Shown here one piece after another: positions 24,076 to 32,913 of a stretch of 35,491 nucleotides of DNA (the first letter of the stretch is position 1; every line of letters begins with the position of its first letter). Made by a program: the position numbers and the translations under genes. The stretch is from JBFEUI01 sp041547565 (GTDB lineage Bacteria; Pseudomonadota; Gammaproteobacteria; Thiohalomonadales; Thiohalomonadaceae), in assembly GCA_041547565.1 (NCBI GenBank), contig JBFEUI010000018.1:1-35491 (forward strand). The letters run 5' to 3'. The notes under the pieces are model-generated. The model was not told the DNA's origin. It did not search any database and was given only the letters and a program-made list of their open reading frames with translations.

Positions 24076-25422
24076 TCAGAGCGAGGCATGCTGGGCCGGA
24101 TCGCCCTTCTGCACCCTGTGCGGACGGGAGATGCAGAGTCGGTTGCGCCCGGCCCCCTTCGCCGCATAGAGCGCCTTGTCGGCAACCTTGATCAGGTTAT
24201 TCAGATCGATCATGGGGTAATCCGCGGAACTGGCCAGCCCGATACTCACCGCCACGGCCACCCCGTCGGGATGCAGTTGCTCCACGGCCTGACGGAATTT
24301 CTCGGCACGCGCGGAGGCCTCCTCTTCCTCGACACCAGGCAGCAGCAGGGCAAACTCCTCGCCGCCGAAGCGCACCACCATGGCATCGGGGAAGTTCTCC
24401 TGCAGTAGCTTGCCCATCGCCGCCAGGACATGGTCGCCCACCAGGTGGCCGTTGTGGTCGTTGATCTGCTTGAAATGGTCGATATCGATGATCATCGCCC
24501 ACAGCGGCTGGCTCTCGGCCGACTTGAGCATCTGCTCACCGTGCTCACCCAGGTAGCGCCGGTTGTACACCCCCGTGAGTGCATCGGTATTGGCCACCTG
24601 TTCCATGGTCTGATTCTGGCGCTGCAGCGCCACGTACTGGTGCTTGATCAGCAACAGCGAGCGTACCCGTGCCATCAACACCTCCTCGACCAGCGGCTTG
24701 CTGACAAAGTCATTGGCACCGGCGTGAAACACCTCCACCTGGGTGCGGCTGTCGTCATTGCCGGTGATCACCAGCACCGGCATCTCCTGCTGCGAGTAGT
24801 GGTAGTGGGCACGCAGGCAGTGCAGCAGGTCACCGCCGGTCATCTTCCCCTCGAGGAAAAAGTCGGTGATCACCATGTCAAAGCCCTGCACCCTGCCTTC
24901 ATGGGCCGCCTTGATATGCTCTATTGCCTCCTCGGCCGTGGTGGTATGAACCACCTGCATGCCGTGGCGCTCGAAGATGCGCCCGGTTACCGTGGCGGCG
25001 GTACGGCTGTCCTCCACATAGAGCACGCGACCGACCAGACCGGTGTTTCGCTGGCTGAAATTCTTGATGAACAGGCCGAAGGCGTGATAGCCCTGCGACT
25101 TGTCGAAATACTCCGTCACACCCGCCTCAAAACCCTCCTTCAGCAGGCGCTCGTCGTCATCGCCGGAGATGACAATGATGGGGGTATAGTGGTGTGTCTC
25201 GCTCTGGCGGATCTGGCGACACAGCTCCAGGCCGTCCTGGTCCGGGAGCATCAGGCCGGTGGTAATGAGATCGAACCTCTTCTCGCTCAGGCTCCCCAGC
25301 GCCTCGGCAACGCTGCCGCAAGTGACGATCTCCGCATCCTCCATGGTCTCGCGCAGCATGCGTGCGGCGATCTCCCTGGATACGGCAGAACCGTCCACGA
25401 CCATTATCCGGCTGTGCGTCAT
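24076..25422 (-). CDS. Response regulator with two REC domains and a GGDEF diguanylate cyclase domain
   Basis: A 448-residue protein: REC1 (about 4-125), REC2 (about 131-255) and GGDEF (about 278-440). The cyclase signature is GGEEF (353-357), expected to be active. REC2 has D187 as phosphoacceptor (MVITDFF). In REC1 the equivalent position is Gly56 (LITTGLMLP), so REC1 should not be phosphorylated. No RxxD product-inhibition site is seen before GGEEF. The domain order is that of PleD, but with the first receiver degenerate. I prefer the ATG at 25422; an in-frame TTG lies at 25455. No histidine kinase gene is adjacent. Confidence 0.92.
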   Translation of the reverse strand: MTHSRIMVVDGSAVSREIAARMLRETMEDAEIVTCGSVAEALGSLSEKRFDLITTGLMLPDQDGLELCRQIRQSETHHYTPIIVISGDDDERLLKEGFEAGVTEYFDKSQGYHAFGLFIKNFSQRNTGLVGRVLYVEDSRTAATVTGRIFERHGMQVVHTTTAEEAIEHIKAAHEGRVQGFDMVITDFFLEGKMTGGDLLHCLRAHYHYSQQEMPVLVITGNDDSRTQVEVFHAGANDFVSKPLVEEVLMARVRSLLLIKHQYVALQRQNQTMEQVANTDALTGVYNRRYLGEHGEQMLKSAESQPLWAMIIDIDHFKQINDHNGHLVGDHVLAAMGKLLQENFPDAMVVRFGGEEFALLLPGVEEEEASARAEKFRQAVEQLHPDGVAVAVSIGLASSADYPMIDLNNLIKVADKALYAAKGAGRNRLCISRPHRVQKGDPAQHASL

Positions 25423-25510
25423 AATTGAGTACGACCCCTTCGCAGGCTTAAGCAAACGGGCCCGTTATTATTCTCACCAGGCGGCCCGCTTCCGAGTTTG
25501 TCCCAAAAGT

Positions 25511-25539
25511 TAATAATAAAGCGCCACCCGTGCGTGGCG
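25511..25539 (-). terminator. Terminator after ftsX
   Basis: CGCCAC (25522-25527) and GTGGCG (25534-25539) form a hairpin followed on the minus strand by the T-rich CTTTATTATT. It sits about 50 bases after the ftsX stop and would end the ftsY-ftsE-ftsX transcript before the GGDEF gene. Confidence 0.6.
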
Positions 25540-25587
25540 TCCAGCCATGGGGTCATGTACGGTAGCAACCGCGCGACAAACGGTCAT

Positions 25588-26588
25588 TCAGGTCGGTTCG
25601 ATATCCCGCAGATGGCGTCCCACCGCCAGCCAGGAGCCGCTCAGGCCCAGCAGGGTACCGCTGGCAAGCAGTATGGATACGGTAGCCAGATCCAGGCTCT
25701 GCAGCGCAAACTGGCTGTTATAGAGGCCCGCCAGCTCATGCACGGGCGTTTTGAGCAGTCCCAGCGCCCCCTCTACCAGCGCAAAGGCAATCACCCCTCC
25801 CAGCAGGCCGTACCAGAAGCCCGAATAGAGGAAGGGGCGACGGATAAAGGCATCCGTACCGCCAATTAGCTTCATCACCACGATCTCGTCGCGGCGGTTC
25901 TGAATTGCCAGGCGAATGGTGTTGCCGACCACCAGCAGCACCGCCAGCGCCAGCATACCGGCAAGCACCCAGACACCGCGCCGTCCGATCTCCATCAGGC
26001 CGAACAGGCGCCTGACCCACTGCATGTCGAGCTGCGCCAGGTCGACATCGGCACGCACCTTGAGCGACTCGAGCAGGCGCTCCACGCTCTCCGCCCCCTG
26101 ATTGGCCAGCGAGGGGTGTACCACCAGCACCTGCGGCAACGGATTCTCGGTCAGCGCATCAAGGGCCTCGCCAAAGCCCGACAGGCGTCGAAACTCCTCC
26201 ATCGCCTGCTCACTGGAGATGAAATCGACCATGGCGATATCGGGGTGACCACGCAATTGCTCGGCCAGTACCTGGGCCTGGCCTGCGGTGACATCCTGCT
26301 TGAGAAACAGGGAGATCTGCGCCGCACTGTCCCAGCCGCTGACCACCTGCTGCACATTCCTGAGCATGGTGTGCATGCCGGCGGGCATCGCCAGGGCAAT
26401 ACCGATCACGGCACTGGTCATCAGGGTGGCGAAGGGCTTGCGACTGAGCTGGCCGAGGGCATAGACAAAGGTCTGCAGGTGGCGCAGGAAATAGTTGCGC
26501 AACCAGTGCAGCGGGTGAAAACCACCGCGTGAGGCACCGCTACGGCTGCGCCCCTCCTGCTCGCGCAGGGTCTTGTGGCGCTCCATGT

Positions 26589-26592
<4 letters not shown>
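25588..26592 (-). CDS. ftsX: Cell division protein FtsX
   Basis: A 334-residue FtsX-family permease. An Arg-rich cytoplasmic N-terminus is followed by a first membrane segment (about 54-72), a periplasmic loop (about 75-200), and three more membrane segments (about 215-235, 265-285, 305-325). With FtsE it forms the divisome ABC complex that activates periplasmic amidases through EnvC-type partners. Its start overlaps the ftsE stop by four bases, showing translational coupling. Confidence 0.95.
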
Positions 26593-27263
<671 letters not shown>

Positions 27264-27286
27264 GCGAAAAACAGGTTAGAGGAGCG

Positions 27287-27356
27287 AGTAACGGGTTACT
27301 GCAACACGCTTGCATGGTGTTCGAAGGTGTTGACCCGTTTTATATCACTCGTTACT
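27287..27356. repeat. Nested inverted repeats between ftsY and ftsE
   Basis: Three sets of inverted arms are nested here: AGTAACG (27287-27293) with CGTTACT (27350-27356), AACGGGT (27290-27296) with ACCCGTT (27333-27339), and CAACAC (27302-27307) with GTGTTG (27327-27332). The first two share bases, so alternative folds are possible. This may be a processing site or the remnant of a small palindromic repeat element. Confidence 0.5.
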
Positions 27357-27372
27357 GACCACTCCTTCTGTT

Positions 27373-28356
27373 CTATTGTTCCAGTAATGCCTCGACATAC
27401 TCCCTGCTGTCGAACACCCTCAGGTCGTCAATGCCTTCGCCGACACCGATAAAGCGGATCGGCAGGGCCAGCTTTTTTGCAATGGCAAAGATAATACCGC
27501 CCTTGGCGGTACCGTCCAACTTGGTCAACACCAGCCCGGTCACCCCTACCGCCTGATGGAACTGCTCGGCCTGGGACAACGCATTCTGGCCGGTGCCGGC
27601 ATCCAGCACCAGCAGCACCTCGTGCGGGGCATCCGGGTCGACCTTGGCCATCACCCGCTTCACCTTCTTCAGCTCTTCCATCAGGTTGGACTGTGTGTGC
27701 AGCCGACCCGCGGTGTCGGCGATCAGCACATCGGCACCACGCGCCCTGGCCGCCTCCACCGCATCGAAAATAACCGAGGCGGAATCGGCCCCGGTATGCT
27801 GGGCGATAACCGGGATGTCATTGCGTTCGCCCCATACCTGCAGCTGCTCCACCGCCGCCGCGCGGAAGGTGTCCCCCGCGGCCAGCATCACCGACTTGCC
27901 CTCGGCCTGCAGACGCTTGGCCAGCTTGCCGATGGTGGTGGTCTTGCCCGCACCGTTAATGCCGACCATCAGGATGACATAGGGGCGGCTCTCCTGCGCT
28001 ACGGTCAGGGGAACCGAGCATGGGTCGAGAATGCTCTGCATGTCCTCGCGCAAGGCACCAAGCAGCGCTTCGCCGTCAGACAGCTCCTTGCGCGATACCC
28101 GCTGGGTCAAATCCTGGATGATCGACTGTGTCGCCTCGACACCCATGTCTGCAACCAGCAACTGGGTCTCTATCTCCTCCAGCAGATCATCGTCGATCTG
28201 GCGACTGGAGATGAGATCGCGCACATCGGTATTGAGTACCTGGCGGGTGCGATTGAGGCCGCTTTTGAGCCGGGCAAACAGACCCGCCTGTTTTTCTTCC
28301 GGCTGCACGGCGACCTGCGCCTGCTGTTTATCTTTGTTTTTACCGAATCCGAACAT
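27373..28356 (-). CDS. ftsY: Signal recognition particle receptor FtsY
   Basis: A 327-residue SRP GTPase. The NG domain carries G1 GINGAGKTTTIGKLA (about residues 134-148), the DTAGR motif and the TKLDGTAKGG motif near the C-terminus. The acidic A domain of enterobacterial FtsY is almost absent; only a short Lys/Gln-rich N-terminus precedes the N domain, as in many other proteobacteria. It targets ribosome-nascent-chain complexes to SecYEG. It is the first gene of the ftsYEX unit and is divergent from the M16 peptidase genes. Confidence 0.97.
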   Translation of the reverse strand: MFGFGKNKDKQQAQVAVQPEEKQAGLFARLKSGLNRTRQVLNTDVRDLISSRQIDDDLLEEIETQLLVADMGVEATQSIIQDLTQRVSRKELSDGEALLGALREDMQSILDPCSVPLTVAQESRPYVILMVGINGAGKTTTIGKLAKRLQAEGKSVMLAAGDTFRAAAVEQLQVWGERNDIPVIAQHTGADSASVIFDAVEAARARGADVLIADTAGRLHTQSNLMEELKKVKRVMAKVDPDAPHEVLLVLDAGTGQNALSQAEQFHQAVGVTGLVLTKLDGTAKGGIIFAIAKKLALPIRFIGVGEGIDDLRVFDSREYVEALLEQ

Positions 28357-28510
28357 CTTCTTTCGGCCGATTTGAACCTATGGTTTGGGTGATGGTCTGT
28401 TTCAGTTACGCGCCGGTAGTCACTGATTAGGCAACCGGGGACGTCTATCGTATCATTCCGGCCCCAACCGGGGTATGCAGAACATCACGATAAGAAAGGT
28501 GAACTCTACC

Positions 28511-29938
28511 ATGTATCGAGTTTTTTTACGCCGTTTGACGGTGTATCTGTTTCTTCTGCCACTGGCGGCCTGTGCCGCGATCGAACAGCCCATCCAGGCA
28601 CGGGCGACGCCCCCCCTGGAACAGGGCAATCATGCCACCTACGAGCGCACCCTGGACAACGGCCTGAAGGTTATCGTGCGTGAGGACCATCGCGCGCCGG
28701 TGGTGGTGTCGCAGATCTGGTACAAGGTCGGCTCAAGCTACGAGCCGGGCGGCATTACCGGCATCTCGCACGTGCTCGAACACATGATGTTCAAGGGCAC
28801 CGACAAACACCCTGCCGGTGAGTTTTCGCGCATCATTGCCGAGCACGGCGGCAGCGAAAACGCCTTTACCGGCCGTGACTACACCGCCTATTTCCAGCAG
28901 CTGGAAAAGAGTCGCCTGCCGATCGCCATGGAGCTGGAGGCCGATCGCATGCGCAACCTGCAACTGCCGGAAGAGGAGTTTCTCAAGGAGGTGCAGGTGG
29001 TGATGGAAGAGCGCCGCATGCGCACCGAGGACAAGCCCTCCGCCCTCACCTATGAGCAGTTCATGGCCACCGCCTTTCTCTCCGGTCCCTATCACCACCC
29101 GATTATCGGCTGGATGAACGACCTGAAAAACCTGACCATCGCAGACCTGCGTGACTGGTACGCACGCTGGTATGCCCCCGACAACGCCACCCTGGTGGTT
29201 GCTGGCGATGTCGAGGCGAAGCAGGTCTTTGCCCTGGCCGAACGCTACTTCGGCCCACTCAGACCGAGCCACCTGCCAGCGCCCAAGCCGGCCGCCGACA
29301 CGCCCCAGCATGGCCTGCGGCAGATCACGGTCAAGGCCCCCGCCAAGCTGCCGGTGCTAATCATGGGCTACAAGACCCCCACGCTGCGCACCGCGGACAA
29401 GCCCTGGAAGGCCTACGCCCTGGAGGTGCTGGCCAACGTGCTCGACGGCGGTGACAGTGCCCGTTTCAGCAGCGAGTTGATACGCGGCAGCCAGATTGCC
29501 GCCAGCGCCGGGGCCGGCTACGACCTGACCACCCGCCACAGCTCGCTGTTCACCCTGGAGGGCATTCCGGCCCGGGGTCATACCATCGAAGAGATCAGAC
29601 AGGCGCTGTTACGACAGGTCGAGCGGGTCAAAACACAACCGGTCAGCCCGCAGGAACTGGAACGCATCAAGGCACAGGTGACCGCCGGCAAGGTCTACGA
29701 ACTCGACTCGGTGTTCTACCAGGCAATGGAGATCGGCAGCCTGGAGACCATCGGCCTGGACTGGCGACTGGCCGACGAGTACGTCGCACGCATCGACGCC
29801 GTCACACCCGAACAGATCCGCCAGGTGGCCGAGGAGTATCTGGTGGACGAACGGTTGACCGTGGCGGTGCTGGAGCCCCTGCCCCTCAACCCGACCGACA
29901 GCGCAACAAATACAGGAGATGACAATGGTCGTCACTAG
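28511..29938 (+). CDS. M16 family zinc peptidase (active subunit), periplasmic/lipoprotein
   Basis: A 475-residue pitrilysin-family peptidase with the inverted zinc motif HxxEH (H87, E90, H91 in SHVLEHMMF), and a downstream EEF-EVQVVMEERRM stretch that supplies the third metal ligand. The N-terminus is a signal peptide with lipobox-like LPLAA-C (C21), so it may be lipid-anchored. I chose the ATG at 28511 as it opens the signal peptide; an in-frame ATG at 28475 would put 12 polar residues before it. The next gene encodes an inactive-looking partner, and such pairs form a heterodimer like mitochondrial processing peptidase. Confidence 0.93.
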   Translation: MYRVFLRRLTVYLFLLPLAACAAIEQPIQARATPPLEQGNHATYERTLDNGLKVIVREDHRAPVVVSQIWYKVGSSYEPGGITGISHVLEHMMFKGTDKHPAGEFSRIIAEHGGSENAFTGRDYTAYFQQLEKSRLPIAMELEADRMRNLQLPEEEFLKEVQVVMEERRMRTEDKPSALTYEQFMATAFLSGPYHHPIIGWMNDLKNLTIADLRDWYARWYAPDNATLVVAGDVEAKQVFALAERYFGPLRPSHLPAPKPAADTPQHGLRQITVKAPAKLPVLIMGYKTPTLRTADKPWKAYALEVLANVLDGGDSARFSSELIRGSQIAASAGAGYDLTTRHSSLFTLEGIPARGHTIEEIRQALLRQVERVKTQPVSPQELERIKAQVTAGKVYELDSVFYQAMEIGSLETIGLDWRLADEYVARIDAVTPEQIRQVAEEYLVDERLTVAVLEPLPLNPTDSATNTGDDNGRH

Positions 29939-31271
29939 GAGCCGCACCGGCCTGCCCACCACGTTACTGCTGTTTCTTGTCACCCTGACGGCCTGGCATC
30001 AGCCGGTGCTGGCCAATCCCGATATCCAGCACTGGGAAACGAAAAACGGGGCCCGCGTCTATTACGTCGAGGCGGCGGAATTACCGATGGTCGATATCCG
30101 TGTGGTATTCGACGCCGGCAGCGCCCGCGACCATGGCCGGGGCGGGTTGGCCGTGATGACCAATGCCATGATTGGCGAGGGGGCCGGGCAGGGTGAGACC
30201 TCACTCGATACCGACGCCATCGCCGAGCGTTTTGATTCGGTCGGCGCCAGCTTCTCGGTCGATGCACTGCGCGACATGGCCATCATCAGCCTGCGCAGCC
30301 TGACCGAGCCGCGCCGCCTGCAACCGGCCGTCGATACCCTGGCGCTGGTGCTCAACCGGCCCAGTTTCCCGGCCGACGCCTTTGAACGGCTGCGCAGCCA
30401 GGCCATCACCGGGCTGCGCTACGAACAGCAGTCACCGGGCACCATCGCCAGCAAGGCCTTCTATGCCGCGCTCTACGGCGATCACCCCTACGCCGCGCCC
30501 AGCAACGGCACCATCGACAGCGTTCAGGCACTGACCCGCCAGGACCTGATTGATTATTACAGCCGCTACTATGTGGCACGCAATGCACTAGTGGCCATCG
30601 TCGGCAAGGTCGACCGACGACAGGCCGAGCAGCTGGCCGAGCAGATTGTCGGTACACTGCCGGCCGGCGGTGCCGCGGCACCGCTGCCGCCGGTCAGGGC
30701 GCTGTCCACGGCAAAGGCGCTTCACAAGGAGCACCCCTCCAGCCAGACCCATGTGCTGGTCGGTCAACCGGGTATGCGCCGCGGCGATCCCGATTATTTC
30801 CCGCTCTATGTCGGCAACCACATCCTCGGCGGTAGCGGCCTGGTCTCACGTATCAGTGACGAGGTGCGTGAGAAGCGGGGGCTGGCCTACAGCGCTTACA
30901 GCTATTTTATGCCGATGCGCGCTGCCGGCCCCTTCATCCTCGGCCTGCAGACCCGCAATGACCAGACGCCGGTGGCACTGCAGGTGCTCAACGACACCCT
31001 GCAGCGTTTCGTGGAACAGGGGCCGAGCAGCGCGGAGTTGGAGGCGGCCAGGAAAAACATCACAGGCGGTTTTGCCCTCAATATCGACTCCAACAAGGAT
31101 ATCGTCGGTTACCTGAGCATGATCGGCTTCTATCACCTGCCGCTGGATTATCTGGACCGGTTTAAAGAGCGCATTGAGGCGGTTACCCTGGAACAGATCA
31201 AGGATGCCTTCCGGCGCCGCATACAACCGGACAGGCTGGTGACCGTGACCGTGGGCGGCAGCAAGGAATAG
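29925..31271 (+). CDS. M16 family peptidase-like protein (non-catalytic partner)
   Basis: A 448-residue M16-fold protein with a Sec signal peptide (about 1-30, ending VLA). Where HxxEH is expected the sequence reads GLAVMTNAM, so zinc binding is lost. The C-terminal M16 domain is well kept, including the VREKRGLAYSAYSY block that contributes to substrate binding. It therefore looks like the regulatory partner of the preceding peptidase. The ATG at 29925 has AGGAG six bases upstream and lies inside the end of the preceding gene (14-base overlap). Confidence 0.92.
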   Translation: MVVTRSRTGLPTTLLLFLVTLTAWHQPVLANPDIQHWETKNGARVYYVEAAELPMVDIRVVFDAGSARDHGRGGLAVMTNAMIGEGAGQGETSLDTDAIAERFDSVGASFSVDALRDMAIISLRSLTEPRRLQPAVDTLALVLNRPSFPADAFERLRSQAITGLRYEQQSPGTIASKAFYAALYGDHPYAAPSNGTIDSVQALTRQDLIDYYSRYYVARNALVAIVGKVDRRQAEQLAEQIVGTLPAGGAAAPLPPVRALSTAKALHKEHPSSQTHVLVGQPGMRRGDPDYFPLYVGNHILGGSGLVSRISDEVREKRGLAYSAYSYFMPMRAAGPFILGLQTRNDQTPVALQVLNDTLQRFVEQGPSSAELEAARKNITGGFALNIDSNKDIVGYLSMIGFYHLPLDYLDRFKERIEAVTLEQIKDAFRRRIQPDRLVTVTVGGSKE

Positions 31272-31275
31272 GGAC

Positions 31276-31854
31276 TTGGCGGGCAGAAGGCAGCAAAAGG
31301 CAAAGGCGGGCAATCAACTGCGCATCATCGGCGGCCGCTGGCGCAGCCGGCGGCTCAGCTTTCCCGATGCCGACGGCCTGCGGCCCACCACCGACCGGGT
31401 GCGGGAAACCCTGTTCAACTGGCTGCAGCCTGCCATCGGCGGTGCGCGTTGCCTCGACCTGTTCGCAGGCAGTGGCGCCCTCGGACTGGAGGCCCTGTCG
31501 CGCGGTGCGGCCGAGTGCGTCTTTGTCGACAGCAGCCGACAGGTGATTGACAGCCTGCGACACAATCTTCAAGTACTGGACGCGGCGGGGGGACATACCG
31601 TACAGGCCGGCGCCCTCGACTACCTTGCCACGCCGCCGCAACCGTTCGACATCGTCTTTCTCGACCCGCCGTTTCGCCGCGGCCTGCTCACCTCCTGTCT
31701 CGAGGCGCTGCAACACGGCTGGCTCACCCCCAACGCACGGGTCTATATCGAAACCGAGCGTGAACTGGGCGAACCGCCCCTGCCCGCCGGGTGGGAGCTG
31801 TTGCGCGGCAAACAGGCCGGCCAAGTCGCCTACTACCTGGCCCGCTGCCCGTAA
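31276..31854 (+). CDS. rsmD: 16S rRNA (guanine(966)-N(2))-methyltransferase RsmD
   Basis: A 192-residue methyltransferase with the RsmD motifs LRIIGGRWRSR (about 15-25), RPTTDRVRETLFNWL (about 37-51), SAM motif DLFAGSGALGLEALSRGA and the catalytic DPPF in VFLDPPFRRG. It methylates G966 of 16S rRNA. The start is TTG at 31276, four bases after the M16 partner gene stop. It precedes coaD, a common pairing in bacteria. Confidence 0.95.
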   Translation: MAGRRQQKAKAGNQLRIIGGRWRSRRLSFPDADGLRPTTDRVRETLFNWLQPAIGGARCLDLFAGSGALGLEALSRGAAECVFVDSSRQVIDSLRHNLQVLDAAGGHTVQAGALDYLATPPQPFDIVFLDPPFRRGLLTSCLEALQHGWLTPNARVYIETERELGEPPLPAGWELLRGKQAGQVAYYLARCP

Positions 31855-31904
31855 TTTCGCACACGATTGCGGCAATAGCGCCGTAACTTGTTTATCATGT
31901 GGTG

Positions 31905-32384
31905 ATGGATATCACAGCGATCTATCCCGGCACCTTCGATCCGATCACCAACGGTCACAGCGATCTTATTGAACGGGCCTCCCGCCTGTTCGGGCACGTG
32001 GTGGTTGCCATTGCCGCCAACCCCAAAAAGACCCCGCTGTTTACCCTGGACGAGCGGGTAGCCCTGGCGCAGCAGGCGCTGGCCGGTCTGGACAATGTGG
32101 AGGTGTGCGGGTTTGACTGCCTGCTGGCCGATTTTGTCCGCCAGCGCAACGCCCAGGTCATCCTGCGGGGCCTGCGTGCGGTCTCGGACTTCGAGTACGA
32201 ATTCCAGCTCGCGGGCATGAACCGGCGCCTGGCGCCGGAGGTGGAAACCCTGTTTCTGACCCCGGCGGAGAACTACACTTTCATCTCCTCGAGCCTGGTC
32301 AAGGAGGTCGCCGCACTGGGCGGGGATATCTCCGACTTTGTCCATCACGAGGTAGGGGCTGCGCTCAATAACAGAATGCGCTAA
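31905..32384 (+). CDS. coaD: Phosphopantetheine adenylyltransferase CoaD
   Basis: A 159-residue enzyme of the usual family length, with the nucleotidyltransferase motif PGTFDPITNGH (TxGH ending at H18) and the C-terminal FISSSLVKEVA, equivalent to the ISSTxVR motif. It makes dephospho-CoA from 4'-phosphopantetheine and ATP. I chose the ATG at 31905, which gives the standard N-terminus MDITAIYPG; two GTG codons lie just upstream in frame. No strong ribosome site is visible. Confidence 0.96.
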   Translation: MDITAIYPGTFDPITNGHSDLIERASRLFGHVVVAIAANPKKTPLFTLDERVALAQQALAGLDNVEVCGFDCLLADFVRQRNAQVILRGLRAVSDFEYEFQLAGMNRRLAPEVETLFLTPAENYTFISSSLVKEVAALGGDISDFVHHEVGAALNNRMR

Positions 32385-32436
32385 TATAACCGGCCAGACA
32401 GTTTGTTCAGATTACATTTTCAGGAGGTAGTGTCAC

Positions 32437-32685
32437 ATGGCACTGATGATTACCGACGAATGCATCAACTGCGACGTTTGTGAGCCTGAGTGCCCCAACG
32501 GTGCAATCTCCCAGGGCGATGAGATCTACGAGATCGACCCAGAGCTGTGTACCGAGTGCGTCGGACACTATGACGAGCCGCAGTGTGTTGAGGTCTGCCC
32601 GGTTGACTGCATCCCTCACGACCCGGACCACGAGGAGACCCAGGAAGAGCTGATGGCCAAGTACGAGAAACTGCAGGCCGAGTAA
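32437..32685 (+). CDS. 2[4Fe-4S] ferredoxin, Allochromatium/YfhL type
   Basis: An 82-residue ferredoxin. The first cluster motif is CINCDVCEPEC (C9, C12, C15, C19). The second is C-x2-C-x8-C-x3-C (C38, C41, C50, C54), with the six-residue loop insertion and C-terminal helix that mark the Allochromatium vinosum/YfhL subfamily. These ferredoxins have very low-potential clusters. AGGAGGT lies ahead of the ATG, and a strong terminator follows. Position after coaD is common in gammaproteobacteria. Confidence 0.95.
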   Translation: MALMITDECINCDVCEPECPNGAISQGDEIYEIDPELCTECVGHYDEPQCVEVCPVDCIPHDPDHEETQEELMAKYEKLQAE

Positions 32686-32710
32686 GCTCGCTCCGGCACA
32701 CGGATTGCCG

Positions 32711-32737
32711 AAAAGGGCCCCGAATGGGGCCCTTTTT
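32711..32737 (+). terminator. Rho-independent terminator after the ferredoxin gene
   Basis: AAAAGGGCCCC (32711-32721) pairs with GGGGCCCTTTT (32726-32736) around a GAAT loop, and the T-run TTTTT ends the structure. It lies 26 bases after the ferredoxin stop codon. The A-run on the other side makes it possibly bidirectional. Confidence 0.92.
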
Positions 32738-32913
32738 CGTATGTGGATACAAGTCTCAAGATAAAAGAGGAAACACCCCGCCAGCAAACAAACTGCAACA
32801 CCTCCCTGCCCTTCTTTCATTTTGACTCTTTTCTCTTGTATCTTTTACCTGCTATTTGGACCTCAACGCTTGTGACACCCTCAGCCATCAAAGTTGAACG
32901 CCGGTGTAAACGA

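Noticed and set aside
24430..25428. Long open frame (332 codons) on the plus strand opposite the GGDEF gene
   Set aside because: Antisense shadow of a protein with intact REC and GGDEF motifs; no recognisable product.
32743..32913. Upstream extension of the gamma-glutamyltranspeptidase frame
   Set aside because: The true signal peptide begins at the ATG at 32914; the upstream part starts right after the ferredoxin terminator and would bury the signal peptide.
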